Below, piece by piece: positions 25,274-33,415 of a stretch of 64,000 nt of DNA. A program made the position numbers and the translations under genes. Positions within the stretch are counted from its first letter, which is position 1; the number at the start of each line of letters is the position of its first letter. Below the pieces are notes generated by a model. The model searched no databases and was not told the DNA's origin. It saw only the letters and a list, made by a program, of their open reading frames with translations. This DNA is from CAMLIZ01 sp966212505 (GTDB lineage Bacteria; Pseudomonadota; Gammaproteobacteria; Burkholderiales; Burkholderiaceae_C), in the NCBI GenBank assembly GCA_966212505.1, contig CBIHRS010000007.1:1-64000 (forward strand), given 5' to 3'.

Positions 25274-27706
25274 ATGGCCAAGAAAAGCAGTTCGACCGTC
25301 TTCGACCTTCCCCATGCCGCCGCGCCCTCGATCGAGGGCCTGATGGCGCAGGCGCTGGGCCTGCACGCTGCCGGCCAGATCGCGCAGGCCGAGGTGCTCT
25401 ACCGCCAGGTGCTGCAGCGCCAGCCCCAGCATGCGGCCGCGCTGCATCGGCTCGGCGTGGTCGCGCTGCAGGCGGGGCATCCGCAAAGCGCGGTCGAGCT
25501 GATCGAGCGATCGCTGCAGCAGGCGCCGCGCGATGCCGAAGCGCACTGCAACCTCGGCTTGGCGCACCAAGCCATGGGGCAGCGGGAGGCGGCACTGCAA
25601 AGCCTGCAGCAGGCCGTGGCGCTGCAGCCCGACCTCGCGGAGGCACTGAGCAACCTGGGCAACGTGCTCACCGAACTCGGCCGAGCTGCTGACGCATTGC
25701 CGATGCTGGACCGCGCTTTGGCTGCCCGCCCCGGCTACCTCGAAGCCCTGTACAACCGCGGCAATGCGCTGCACGGGCTGGGCCGCTTCGACGACGCACT
25801 GGCCAGCTACGAGCAGGTGCTGGCGCAGCGCGCCGACATCCCGCAGGTGCATCACAACCGCGCCCGCGTGCTGCAGGACCTGGGCCGCCATGAAGAAGCG
25901 CGGCAAGGCCATGCGCGTGCGCTCGAGCTCGCACCGCGCTATGCCAGTGCGCTGGTGGGCCGCGGCATCGCGCAGCTGGCGCTCGAGCAGGCGCAATCGG
26001 CGTTGGCCGACTTCGACGCCGCACTGGCGCTGGATGCCGGCTTGGCGGCCGCGCACTACGGCCGCGGCCAGGCGCTGATGCAGCTGAGGCGCGCCGCCGA
26101 TGCCGCTGCCAGCTTCGAGCACTGCCTCGCGCTGCAGCCCGCGCATGCCGATGCGTTGGTCAACCTGGGCAATGCGCTGCAGGAGCTGCGCCGCCACGAC
26201 GAGGCGCTGGCCCGCTACGACGCGGCGCTGCAGCTCGATGCCGATGCGGCCGGCGTGATGTTCAACCGCGGCAACGTGCTGATGGAGCTCAAGCGCTACG
26301 ACCAGGCCGCGGCCGCCTATGCACGCGTGCTCGCGCTGTCGCCCGACTATCCCTATGCACTCGGCAAGCGGCTGCATGCCGAGATGATGGCCTGCCGCTG
26401 GGACGAGCTGCCCGCGCTGCTCGCGCAGGTGCGCCAGGGCATCGCCGAAGGCCGCCGCGTGGCCGAGCCCTTCGGCTTCTGCGGCATCGCCACCTCGCCG
26501 CACGAGCAGCGGCAATGCGCCGAGATCTTCAACCGCGACCTGTTCCCGGCGCAGGCGCCCTTGGCCCCGCGTGCGCGCGATGCCGCAGGCCGCAAGCTGC
26601 GCCTGGGCTACCTATGCGGCGAGTTCCGCAACCAGGCCACCGCGATCCTGATGACCGAGCTGTTCGAGCTGCACGACAAGGCCCGCTTCGAGCTGCATGC
26701 CTTCGACAACGGCTGGGACGACGGCAGCACGCTGCGCCGGCGCATCGACGCCGCCTTCGATCAGGTGACACCGATCGCGATGATGGGCGACGACGCGGCG
26801 GCGCAAGCCATCGCCAGCCGCGGCATCGACATCCTCGTCAACCTCAACGGCTACTTTGGCCTGGGCCGCACCGGCGTGTTCGCGTGCCGGCCGGCGCCGG
26901 TGCAGGTCAATTACCTCGGCTTTCCGGGCACGCTGGGCGCGCCCTACATCGACTACATCGTCGCCGATGCGCAGGTGATCCCCGCCGGCGAGTTCGGCGC
27001 CTACACCGAGCAGGTGGCCTGGCTGCCCCACAGCTACCAGGCCAACGACCGCCGGCGCGCCATCGCCGAACGCACGCCCACGCGCGCCGAGGCGGGCCTG
27101 CCCGAGCAGGGCTTCGTGTTCTGCTGCTTCAACAACACCTACAAGATCACGCCCGAGGTGTTTGGCGTGTGGATGCGGCTGCTGCAGGCGGTGCCGGGCA
27201 GCGTGCTGTGGCTGCTCGACGACAACCCCGCCGCCACGCAGTCGCTCCGCCAGGCCGCGCAGGCCCACGGCGTCGATGCGCAGCGCCTCGTCTTTGCGCC
27301 GCGCATCCGGCTCGACGAACACCTGGCGCGGCACCGGCTGGCCGACCTGTTCGTCGACACCCTGCCCTACAACGCCCACACCACCGCCAGCGATGCGCTA
27401 TGGGCCGGGCTGCCGGTGCTGTCGTGCCGCGGCAGCACCTTCGCCGGCCGGGTGGGCGCGAGCCTGCTGCACGCGCTGGGCCTGGCCGATGCGCTGCTGG
27501 TGGACGACCTGGCCGCCTACGAGCGCCGCGCGGTGGCGCTGGCCACCGACACAGCCGCGCTCGCCGCGCTGCGCCACACGCTGGCCGAGCGCCGTGCCAC
27601 CGCGCCGCTGTTCGACACGCCCCAGCTGTGCCGCCATCTCGAGTCGGCCTACCAGCGCATGCACGAGCGCGCCTGCACCGGCGTGCCGCCGCAGCCCCTG
27701 CATTGA
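25274..27706 (+). CDS. TPR O-GlcNAc transferase-like glycosyltransferase (GT41)
   Basis: An 810-residue protein. Residues about 15-370 are at least nine tetratricopeptide repeats (LHRLGVVALQAGHPQSAVEL, HCNLGLAHQAMGQREAALQS). Residues about 400-800 form the GT41/SPINDLY catalytic region, with the typical RKLRLGYLCGEFRNQATAIL, VQVNYLGFPGTLGAPYIDYI, FCCFNNTYKITPEVFGVWM and DTLPYNAHTTASDALWAGLP segments. Such enzymes add GlcNAc or related sugars to Ser/Thr of proteins. No signal peptide is seen, so it is cytoplasmic. The substrate is unknown. Bacterial homologues are common in Burkholderiales. Confidence 0.88.
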   Translation: MAKKSSSTVFDLPHAAAPSIEGLMAQALGLHAAGQIAQAEVLYRQVLQRQPQHAAALHRLGVVALQAGHPQSAVELIERSLQQAPRDAEAHCNLGLAHQAMGQREAALQSLQQAVALQPDLAEALSNLGNVLTELGRAADALPMLDRALAARPGYLEALYNRGNALHGLGRFDDALASYEQVLAQRADIPQVHHNRARVLQDLGRHEEARQGHARALELAPRYASALVGRGIAQLALEQAQSALADFDAALALDAGLAAAHYGRGQALMQLRRAADAAASFEHCLALQPAHADALVNLGNALQELRRHDEALARYDAALQLDADAAGVMFNRGNVLMELKRYDQAAAAYARVLALSPDYPYALGKRLHAEMMACRWDELPALLAQVRQGIAEGRRVAEPFGFCGIATSPHEQRQCAEIFNRDLFPAQAPLAPRARDAAGRKLRLGYLCGEFRNQATAILMTELFELHDKARFELHAFDNGWDDGSTLRRRIDAAFDQVTPIAMMGDDAAAQAIASRGIDILVNLNGYFGLGRTGVFACRPAPVQVNYLGFPGTLGAPYIDYIVADAQVIPAGEFGAYTEQVAWLPHSYQANDRRRAIAERTPTRAEAGLPEQGFVFCCFNNTYKITPEVFGVWMRLLQAVPGSVLWLLDDNPAATQSLRQAAQAHGVDAQRLVFAPRIRLDEHLARHRLADLFVDTLPYNAHTTASDALWAGLPVLSCRGSTFAGRVGASLLHALGLADALLVDDLAAYERRAVALATDTAALAALRHTLAERRATAPLFDTPQLCRHLESAYQRMHERACTGVPPQPLH

Positions 27707-27760
27707 TGCACGGGGGCACGCCGCTTGCCGCCACCCGGTACCCAAGCCAGGAGGTGCAGC

Positions 27761-28456
27761 ATGGACGACAACGCCGCCCCGTCGATTTCGCAAACGCAAC
27801 CGCAAACGCAGGCACAGCAGCAAGCCTGGCCGATGGCCGCACGGATCGCGGCCTTTGCCGCCGGCACCATGATGGTCGCCCGCGGCACGCGGCACCCCAG
27901 CCTGCCGGGCATCGCACTCGGGCTGCTCGGCGCCGCGCTGATGACGCGCGCCGCCACCAACCGCAGCTGGCGCGACCTGCTCGGGCTCGACGCGATCCAG
28001 CCGCGCACGCCCGAGCACCTCGACCAGCGGATGGAAGCCCGCGCGCAGAAGCCGGAAGACAAGCTGCCCACCTACCAGGAACTGCTCGACGATGCGGTGG
28101 AGAACACCTTCCCCGCCAGCGACCCGATCGCGCCCAACGCGGCGCGCAACACTGCGCATCGCGTCAGCACCGCGGTCGACAGCAAGGACTGGAAGCTGAA
28201 GCCGGCCGAGACACACCCGCCGCGCGGCCGCGAGGTGGTGGCCGAGTTCGACGACGAAGCCTCGGCCCGGCGCGCGCAGGACGAGGCGCTGGCCAGCGAG
28301 CTGCCGACCGCCCGCCTCGCGCTGCCGCCGGGTGATCACACCGAAGGCCCTGCCGCCACGTTGACGATCGTGGCCTGCGACGACGCGCAGCGCCAACGCG
28401 CCGAAGAGATCGTGCGCAAGGCCGGCGCCGCGCACGTCGAACTGCGGGCGCAATAA
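27761..28456 (+). CDS. DUF2892-like membrane protein with ESFPASDP-type motif
   Basis: A 231-residue protein. Residues about 25-65 hold two hydrophobic segments like the YgaP/DUF2892 membrane part (GIALGLLGAALMTRAATNRS). The middle has VENTFPASDPIAP, a motif seen in small stress-associated proteins. The C-terminal part is an alpha/beta domain (EVVAEFDDEASARRAQDEAL). A strong AGGAGG lies 6 bases before the ATG at 27761, which decides the start. The function is not known; envelope stress is a guess. Confidence 0.72.
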   Translation: MDDNAAPSISQTQPQTQAQQQAWPMAARIAAFAAGTMMVARGTRHPSLPGIALGLLGAALMTRAATNRSWRDLLGLDAIQPRTPEHLDQRMEARAQKPEDKLPTYQELLDDAVENTFPASDPIAPNAARNTAHRVSTAVDSKDWKLKPAETHPPRGREVVAEFDDEASARRAQDEALASELPTARLALPPGDHTEGPAATLTIVACDDAQRQRAEEIVRKAGAAHVELRAQ

Positions 28457-28528
28457 GAGGATCGCTGCCGCTGCGGCACACCCCTTGCCGCACTGTTCAG
28501 CCTGCATCCTCAGAAAAGGAGTTCAACC

Positions 28529-28984
28529 ATGAACACTCTCGCCCGTCGTTTGTCCCTCACCGCACTCGCCCTCTTCGCCGCGGCCGGCATCGGCTGCGCC
28601 CACGGCGGCCGCAGCAGCGCCGGCGACGCCACCGCGATGCGCAGCGCCGCCGGCGATGTGCCCGGCGGCAACGGTGAAGACATCACCAACAGCAACGTCG
28701 CCCACACCGACACCTATGGCACCGGCAGCGCCGGCCGCTACGGCAGCAGCAGCTCGCGCAGCAGCGGGGCCTATGGCAGCGCCGACCAGGGCATGAACAG
28801 CAGCAGCACCAGCAGCGGCACGGCGAACTCGCAAAGCGGCAATTACGGCAGCAGCAATGCGCCGAATTCCACGTCTTCGTCGCAGTACGGCACGAGCAGC
28901 ACGCCGAGCAATACGTCGGGCAGCAGCACCACGCCGCTGCCGAGCGATGCCACCAGCGCCGGCAGCCGCAGCGACCGCAACTGA
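28529..28984 (+). CDS. Ser/Gly/Asn/Thr-rich exported protein
   Basis: A 151-residue protein with an N-terminal signal sequence (Arg pair, then LTALALFAAAGIGC) and a low-complexity mature part dominated by Ser, Gly, Thr, Asn and Tyr (YGSSSSRSSGAYGSADQG). The Cys after the hydrophobic core could be lipidated, although the residue at -3 is Gly, which is not canonical. AAAGGAG lies 7 bases before the ATG. The function is unknown; the composition suggests a disordered surface or periplasmic protein. Confidence 0.7.
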   Translation: MNTLARRLSLTALALFAAAGIGCAHGGRSSAGDATAMRSAAGDVPGGNGEDITNSNVAHTDTYGTGSAGRYGSSSSRSSGAYGSADQGMNSSSTSSGTANSQSGNYGSSNAPNSTSSSQYGTSSTPSNTSGSSTTPLPSDATSAGSRSDRN

Positions 28985-28992
28985 GCCACCGC

Positions 28993-29028
28993 GAAAAAGA
29001 GAGCCCGGGCGATCCCCTCCGCCCGGGC
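28993..29028 (-). terminator. Terminator of the Leu/Ile/Val-type binding protein gene
   Basis: A 9-bp perfect stem (GCCCGGGCG at 29003-29011, CGCCCGGGC at 29020-29028) with an 8-base loop. On the minus strand it is followed by CTCTCTTTTT (complement of 28994-29002), a good intrinsic terminator for the gene ending at 29034. It may also stop the convergent plus-strand gene. Confidence 0.75.
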
Positions 29029-29033
29029 CCGCT

Positions 29034-30137
29034 TCACCGACGGAAGCCTCCTCCCAGGTCGACGATGCTCAGATCGGTGAACTTCAGCCCGCTGTGGTCG
29101 CTGGCGCTGTAGTGCACCGCAAGGCCGCCGAGGTCGTAGTGCGACATGTCCTCCAGCGCCTTCTGCAGGCTGGCGCGCGACGGGTTGGCGCCGGCGCGCC
29201 TGAGTCCTTCGACCAGCACCTTGGCCGCCGCATAGCCTTCGATCATTGCCGGCGACAGCGTGCCGTGTCCCTTGGCGCGCAGCAGTTCGCTCGCCTCCTT
29301 GATCATCGGCACCGCGAGCGAGCGTTCGCTCGGGAACACCTGCGTCACCAGCACGCCGCGGCCGTCCAGCCCCAGCTCCTTCACGAAGCCCGATGAGGCA
29401 TTGTTCGACAGCGTCACCACGGTGATCTTCGAGCCGGCCGCGCGCAGCGCATGCGTGGCCTTGGCCACCGCGGCGCCGGTGCCCAGCACCATCACCGCCT
29501 GCGCATCGGCCCGCATCACACGCGGTACCACCGGTTCGAAGTGGGGCTGCGCCTTGTCGAAGGCCTCCACCAGCACCGGCTTCAGCCCCGCCTGCGCAAA
29601 GCCGCGCTCGGCGCCCTGCACCGCATCGTCGCCGAACGAGTCCTGCGTCTTCAGCACCGCGATGCGCGAGATGCCCATGCTGGCGAGCTGGCGGATGGCC
29701 TTCTCGGCCTCGTCCTGGTAGGAGCTGCGCACGTTGAACACGTATTTCCTCACGGGCGAGCGCAGCGCCATCGCGCCGGTCGACGGTGCCACCAGCGGCA
29801 CGCCGGCCTGCTCCACCAGCGGCAGGATGGCCTCGTTCTGCGGCGTGCCGCGCACCATGAACAGCGCCAGCACCTTGCGCGCTTCGATCAGCTCGCGCGC
29901 ATTGGCCGCAGCCAGCTTCGCATCGCCCTTGTCGTCGAGCGTCACCAGCTCGATGCGCTGGCCGTTGACGCCGCCACGGGCGTTCACCGCATCGATCCAC
30001 AGGCGTGCGCCGGTGGCCGTTTCCTTCACGTTGGCGGCCGAATTGCCGGTCACGCCGGTGGTCTGGCCGATCAGGATCTGTGCATTGGCCACGCCACACA
30101 GAACGGCAAGGCCCAAGGCCCATGCTGCGGGTTTCAT
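29034..30137 (-). CDS. Branched-chain amino-acid-type ABC substrate-binding protein
   Basis: A 367-residue periplasmic binding protein (Peripla_BP_6 type) with a signal peptide cleaved after GVANA. Typical segments are ILIGQTTGVTGNSAANVKET, ARGGVNGQRIELVTLDD and GYAAAKVLVEGLRRAGANPS. It would bind an amino acid or similar small molecule. No permease or ATPase gene is adjacent, so it may serve a transporter elsewhere or act as a sensor. GGAG lies 6 bases before the ATG at 30137. Confidence 0.9.
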   Translation of the reverse strand: MKPAAWALGLAVLCGVANAQILIGQTTGVTGNSAANVKETATGARLWIDAVNARGGVNGQRIELVTLDDKGDAKLAAANARELIEARKVLALFMVRGTPQNEAILPLVEQAGVPLVAPSTGAMALRSPVRKYVFNVRSSYQDEAEKAIRQLASMGISRIAVLKTQDSFGDDAVQGAERGFAQAGLKPVLVEAFDKAQPHFEPVVPRVMRADAQAVMVLGTGAAVAKATHALRAAGSKITVVTLSNNASSGFVKELGLDGRGVLVTQVFPSERSLAVPMIKEASELLRAKGHGTLSPAMIEGYAAAKVLVEGLRRAGANPSRASLQKALEDMSHYDLGGLAVHYSASDHSGLKFTDLSIVDLGGGFRR

Positions 30138-30324
30138 GCTTGTCTCCAGATGTCGTTGTGATGACAGTCTCTGGGCCACGCGGGTGCAGCAGCAACTGTG
30201 GGAAACCGAAGAAGCTTGCAGGCAGCTTGCAGGCCGCATGAGCCGAACGGCCTCCTCCAGCGTGGGGATGTGCGGCCGCCGCCGGCAGCGCTACAAACCC
30301 CCATCCACACCGGGGAGCACCGCC

Positions 30325-31272
30325 ATGGCCAAAGCCATCGAATCGATCCAGGACAAGGTCACCGGCCATTTCGGTCTGGGCATGGGCCCGCACGACAAGG
30401 TGGACGACCCGCATCGCGCGGTGCACGATGGCGACACCTTCTCGGTGCGCGCGCTCGGCAACTTCGGCCTGCGCTTTCTCGGCATCGACACGCCGGAGGT
30501 GAGCTTCCGCCTGCCGGGCAAGACGGCGTTCACGCCGATCGGCAGCGCCGAGTGGGCCGCGTTCCTCGACGATCCCTTCGCCGCGGCCCATGGCCCGCTG
30601 CTGCTCGACCCGGCGCTGCAGGCGCACCTGGCGGCCAAGGTGGGCCCTGGTTGCGCGGCCGACCATGCGGCACTGGCGGCGCAGGCGCAGGCCTTCCTCG
30701 AGCAGCAGGTCACGGCCGACCGCGATGCGCAAGGCGCCAGCAACGAAAGCTTCCGCCTCTTCCTGCGCTTTGCCACCGACGTGGTCGACCGCTACGGCCG
30801 CCTGCTCGCCTACGTCAACCGCGACCAGAAGGAGGCCGCGGGCCGGCCGGCCACCTACAACGAGCGCATGCTCGGCGCCGGCAAGGCGCTGCCCTACTTC
30901 ATCTGGCCCAACGTCAACCCGTTCCGCCAGCAGGGCTCATTGCCCGAGGCCGTGCTGCAGCCCGGCACCGCCGCCGAGGTGGCCGAGCGCGAATCGGCGC
31001 TGCGCGAGGCGCGGCGGCTGGTGGCGCAGGCACGCGCCGACAAGCTCGGCGTGTTCGGCGTCGACGGCCTGAGGCTGGAGCCTTTCGAGCTGCGCTTTCT
31101 CGCGCAGCGGCGCCGGCCCAACCGCTGGATCATCGACCTGTCGTCCACCGGCAACCTGCTGCACCACCCGCAGCGCTACTTCGAGATCCCGAAGCACGAA
31201 GACCGGCTCTACATCTCCGACGAGCACGTCGAGATGTTCGTGGCCGCCGGCTGGGTCCGGCAGGGGATCTGA
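30325..31272 (+). CDS. Staphylococcal-nuclease-like protein
   Basis: A 315-residue protein. The N-terminal part has the thermonuclease pattern HDGDTFSVRALG...GLRFLGIDTPEV, and later VDRYGRLLAYV and ARADKLGVFG, which are the usual SNase strands. It is about twice the length of typical secreted SNases because of a helical insert (about 70-150) and a C-terminal extension. No signal peptide is seen. Nuclease activity is inferred from the family; all catalytic residues cannot be confirmed by eye. GGGGAG lies 7 bases upstream of the ATG. Confidence 0.75.
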   Translation: MAKAIESIQDKVTGHFGLGMGPHDKVDDPHRAVHDGDTFSVRALGNFGLRFLGIDTPEVSFRLPGKTAFTPIGSAEWAAFLDDPFAAAHGPLLLDPALQAHLAAKVGPGCAADHAALAAQAQAFLEQQVTADRDAQGASNESFRLFLRFATDVVDRYGRLLAYVNRDQKEAAGRPATYNERMLGAGKALPYFIWPNVNPFRQQGSLPEAVLQPGTAAEVAERESALREARRLVAQARADKLGVFGVDGLRLEPFELRFLAQRRRPNRWIIDLSSTGNLLHHPQRYFEIPKHEDRLYISDEHVEMFVAAGWVRQGI

Positions 31273-31273
31273 C

Positions 31274-31290
31274 GAAGCGCTCAGCGCTTC
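31274..31290. terminator. Hairpin between convergent genes
   Basis: Eight-base arms GAAGCGCT (31274-31281) and AGCGCTTC (31283-31290) around a single base lie between the nuclease-like gene and the convergent DUF2249 gene, covering the DUF2249 stop codon. There is no T-run, so this is only a possible two-way terminator. Confidence 0.35.
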
Positions 31291-31529
31291 ACGAAGTCGA
31301 TCACGATCGAGCCCGGTTCGCGCTGGCGGTACTCGATGCCCACCGTCTCGCCGTAGCGCGCGCCGATCTGCGACAGCAGCGGCAGCGGGTCGTGGTCGTT
31401 GACGAAGCGCATCGTCTCGCCGGCGGTCAGCGCATCGATCGCTCCGAAGATCGCCGCATGGCGGAAGCGCTTGGCGATGCCGCGGGCATCGAACGGGTAG
31501 ATCGCATCGGGGGTCAGGTGGATGTGCAT
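31281..31529 (-). CDS. DUF2249 domain protein
   Basis: An 82-residue protein of the DUF2249 family (pattern ETMRFVNDHDPLPLLSQI and a C-terminal beta-strand GSIVIDFVKR). These small proteins often sit with NO- or denitrification-linked genes, as here just after nnrS (17 bases). They have a TusA/SirA-like fold and may handle iron-sulfur or heme repair, which is not established. It is probably co-transcribed with nnrS under NsrR control. Confidence 0.85.
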   Translation of the reverse strand: MHIHLTPDAIYPFDARGIAKRFRHAAIFGAIDALTAGETMRFVNDHDPLPLLSQIGARYGETVGIEYRQREPGSIVIDFVKR

Positions 31530-31546
31530 GGCAATGAGCCTTGGAA

Positions 31547-32776
31547 TCAGCCGTCGCGGCCATCGAGCCGGGTGGCGAGCAGCCAGGGAGTGAAGCGGAC
31601 GAGGTACAGCCCGAAGGCCGCCGCCCACAGGGAACCGGCAGCCACCAGCGCCGGATAGGTGATCGCAGGCCACAGCAGCGGCACGCCGACGCGCACGCCC
31701 GCCGCGGCCAGCACCAGCGCATAGGCCGCCACCTCCAGGCCCGAGGCCTTGAGCGGCCGGCCGGTGTGGCCGCGCGCGGTGCGGGTGACCATGCCGATGA
31801 TCAGGCCGCCCATCGACCCGACCGTGAGTGCATGCACCGCAGGCGATGGTGCGACGAGGCCCGCCTGCGCCGCCGCCAGCAGCGCGAGGCCGAGCGGAAT
31901 CCACGCATACGACAGATGCAGGATCCACAGGATCGGCCGGTCGAAGCTGACCCAGGGCTTCCACGACAGCGCGCGCCAGGCCTGCAGCAGCGCCGCCGCA
32001 GCCAGCACCGCGGCGCTCAAGCCCTGCGGTGCACCGAAGACCCACGAAGCGAGGCCGAGCGCGGTGAGCCCGATGGCCCACAGGTCGCGCCGGCGCGATT
32101 CGCGCAGCTCCAGCCCCGGCGTCGCATTGACGGTGAAGCTCGGCACCACGCGGCCTCCGACGATGGACTCGAGCACGATGATCAGCCCGATGCCCGCGTG
32201 CAGCGGCTTCACCGGGTCGATCGGCAGCACGCCCGCGGCCGCCAGGTGGAACGCGATGTTGGCCAGCGACAGCTGCGCGAGCACGCCGCCGATCGCCGCG
32301 TTGCGCTTGTTGCCCGAACGCACCAGCAGGCCGATGAACAGCACCGACACCATCGGCAGCAGCGTGGCATCGATCAGGCAGAACACCGGATACGGCGCCC
32401 ACAACGCCGCCACGCGGGCCAGCAGCCAGTGGCCGGCGAAGCAGCCGAGCATCGGGCCGCGCGGCGTGGGCAGATTGGTCCAGGCCTTGCCGGCCGTGAG
32501 CAGGAAGCCGATCACCACCGCGACGACGAAGCCGAACAGCATCTCGTGCGCATGCCACAGCGTGGGCGCCAGGCCGGGCCGCGTCGAGAGCCGGCCGGTG
32601 AAGATGCCGAACCACAACAGCATCGCGATCACGCCGAATGCGGCGCCACCGAGATAGAACGGCCTGAAGCCGAGCCGAAGCAGCGGCAGGCCGGGCGGCG
32701 GCGGCGCCTGTGCAGGCCGGCCGGCCGCGATGACCACCGGGATACCGGCCAGCGAGGCCTTGGGTTCGCGCTTCAT
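31547..32776 (-). CDS. nnrS: NnrS family membrane protein
   Basis: A 409-residue protein with about twelve helices. Family marks seen are FRPFYLGGAAFGVIAML, WHAHEMLFGFVVAVVIGFLLTA, GGRVVPSFTVNATPG and LTVGSMGGLIIGMVTRTARG. NnrS is a heme- and copper-containing membrane protein linked to protection from nitric oxide. The ATG at 32776 has GGAAG 5 bases upstream; a further in-frame ATG at 32794 lies inside the operator and is less likely. It is divergent from nsrR. Confidence 0.93.
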   Translation of the reverse strand: MKREPKASLAGIPVVIAAGRPAQAPPPPGLPLLRLGFRPFYLGGAAFGVIAMLLWFGIFTGRLSTRPGLAPTLWHAHEMLFGFVVAVVIGFLLTAGKAWTNLPTPRGPMLGCFAGHWLLARVAALWAPYPVFCLIDATLLPMVSVLFIGLLVRSGNKRNAAIGGVLAQLSLANIAFHLAAAGVLPIDPVKPLHAGIGLIIVLESIVGGRVVPSFTVNATPGLELRESRRRDLWAIGLTALGLASWVFGAPQGLSAAVLAAAALLQAWRALSWKPWVSFDRPILWILHLSYAWIPLGLALLAAAQAGLVAPSPAVHALTVGSMGGLIIGMVTRTARGHTGRPLKASGLEVAAYALVLAAAGVRVGVPLLWPAITYPALVAAGSLWAAAFGLYLVRFTPWLLATRLDGRDG

Positions 32777-32789
32777 GGCACTTCCATCA

Positions 32790-32812
32790 AACATACATTT
32801 GAAATGCATGTT
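32790..32812. promoter_or_regulatory. NsrR operator in the nnrS/nsrR intergenic region
   Basis: Two 11-base half-sites, AACATACATTT (32790-32800) and AAATGCATGTT (32802-32812), flank one central base, with a single mismatch in the symmetry. This matches the known 11-1-11 NsrR site (consensus half AAGATGYATTT). It lies 14 bases from the nnrS start codon, fitting repression of nnrS that is released by nitric oxide. Confidence 0.88.
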
Positions 32813-32893
32813 AAAGATCAAGAACGCCAAAGGCAACGAAGCACCTGCCGCATTTAAGATATAGATCAAATACTCCTTTGAACGGCCGCGCCG

Positions 32894-33415
32894 ATGCGCC
32901 TGACGATCTACACCGACTACACGCTGCGGGTGCTGATGTACCTGAGCGTCAAGTACCGCGACGGCGGCGTGGCCACCATCGACGAGATCGCGGCGGCCTA
33001 CGGCATCTCGCGCAACCACCTCACCAAGATCGTCAACGAGCTCGCGCAGCGCGGCGTGATCGAGACGGTGCGCGGCCGCGCCGGCGGTGCGAGGCTGGCG
33101 CGCGATCCGAAGCAGATCTCCATCGGCGAGATCGTGCGCATCGCCGAGAAGGATTTCTCGGTCGTCGAATGCCATGTGGCCGGCAGCGAACCCAGCTGCG
33201 CGATCTTCCAGGCCTGCAACCTCAAGCGCGGGCTGCGCCGGGCGATGGACGCCTTCATGCAGGAGCTCGACCGCATGACGCTGGCCGACGCGGTCACGCA
33301 GCCCAGCGTCGCGGCGCCGCTGCTCGGCATCGAGGCGGCACCGCGCCGGGCCGCGATCCGCATCGCACCCGCCAGGCCCGCACCTGCGCGGCGCAGCGCC
33401 CGCGGCACCGCATGA
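32894..33415 (+). CDS. nsrR: Rrf2-family NO-sensing repressor NsrR
   Basis: A 173-residue Rrf2 regulator: winged helix-turn-helix with MRLTIYTDYTLRVLMYLSVK and YGISRNHLTKIVNELAQRG, and three cysteines for an iron-sulfur cluster (Cys93, Cys102, Cys108 in ECHVAGSEPSCAIFQAC). The spacing matches NsrR rather than IscR. The C-terminus is extended with Ala/Pro/Arg. It is divergent from nnrS with an NsrR operator between them, so it probably controls nnrS and may control itself. Confidence 0.93.
   Translation: MRLTIYTDYTLRVLMYLSVKYRDGGVATIDEIAAAYGISRNHLTKIVNELAQRGVIETVRGRAGGARLARDPKQISIGEIVRIAEKDFSVVECHVAGSEPSCAIFQACNLKRGLRRAMDAFMQELDRMTLADAVTQPSVAAPLLGIEAAPRRAAIRIAPARPAPARRSARGTA

Noticed and set aside
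31541..32857. 438-codon plus-strand frame opposite nnrS
   Set aside because: The minus strand has unmistakable NnrS motifs; the plus translation is a Gln/Arg/His-rich shadow that also crosses the NsrR operator.
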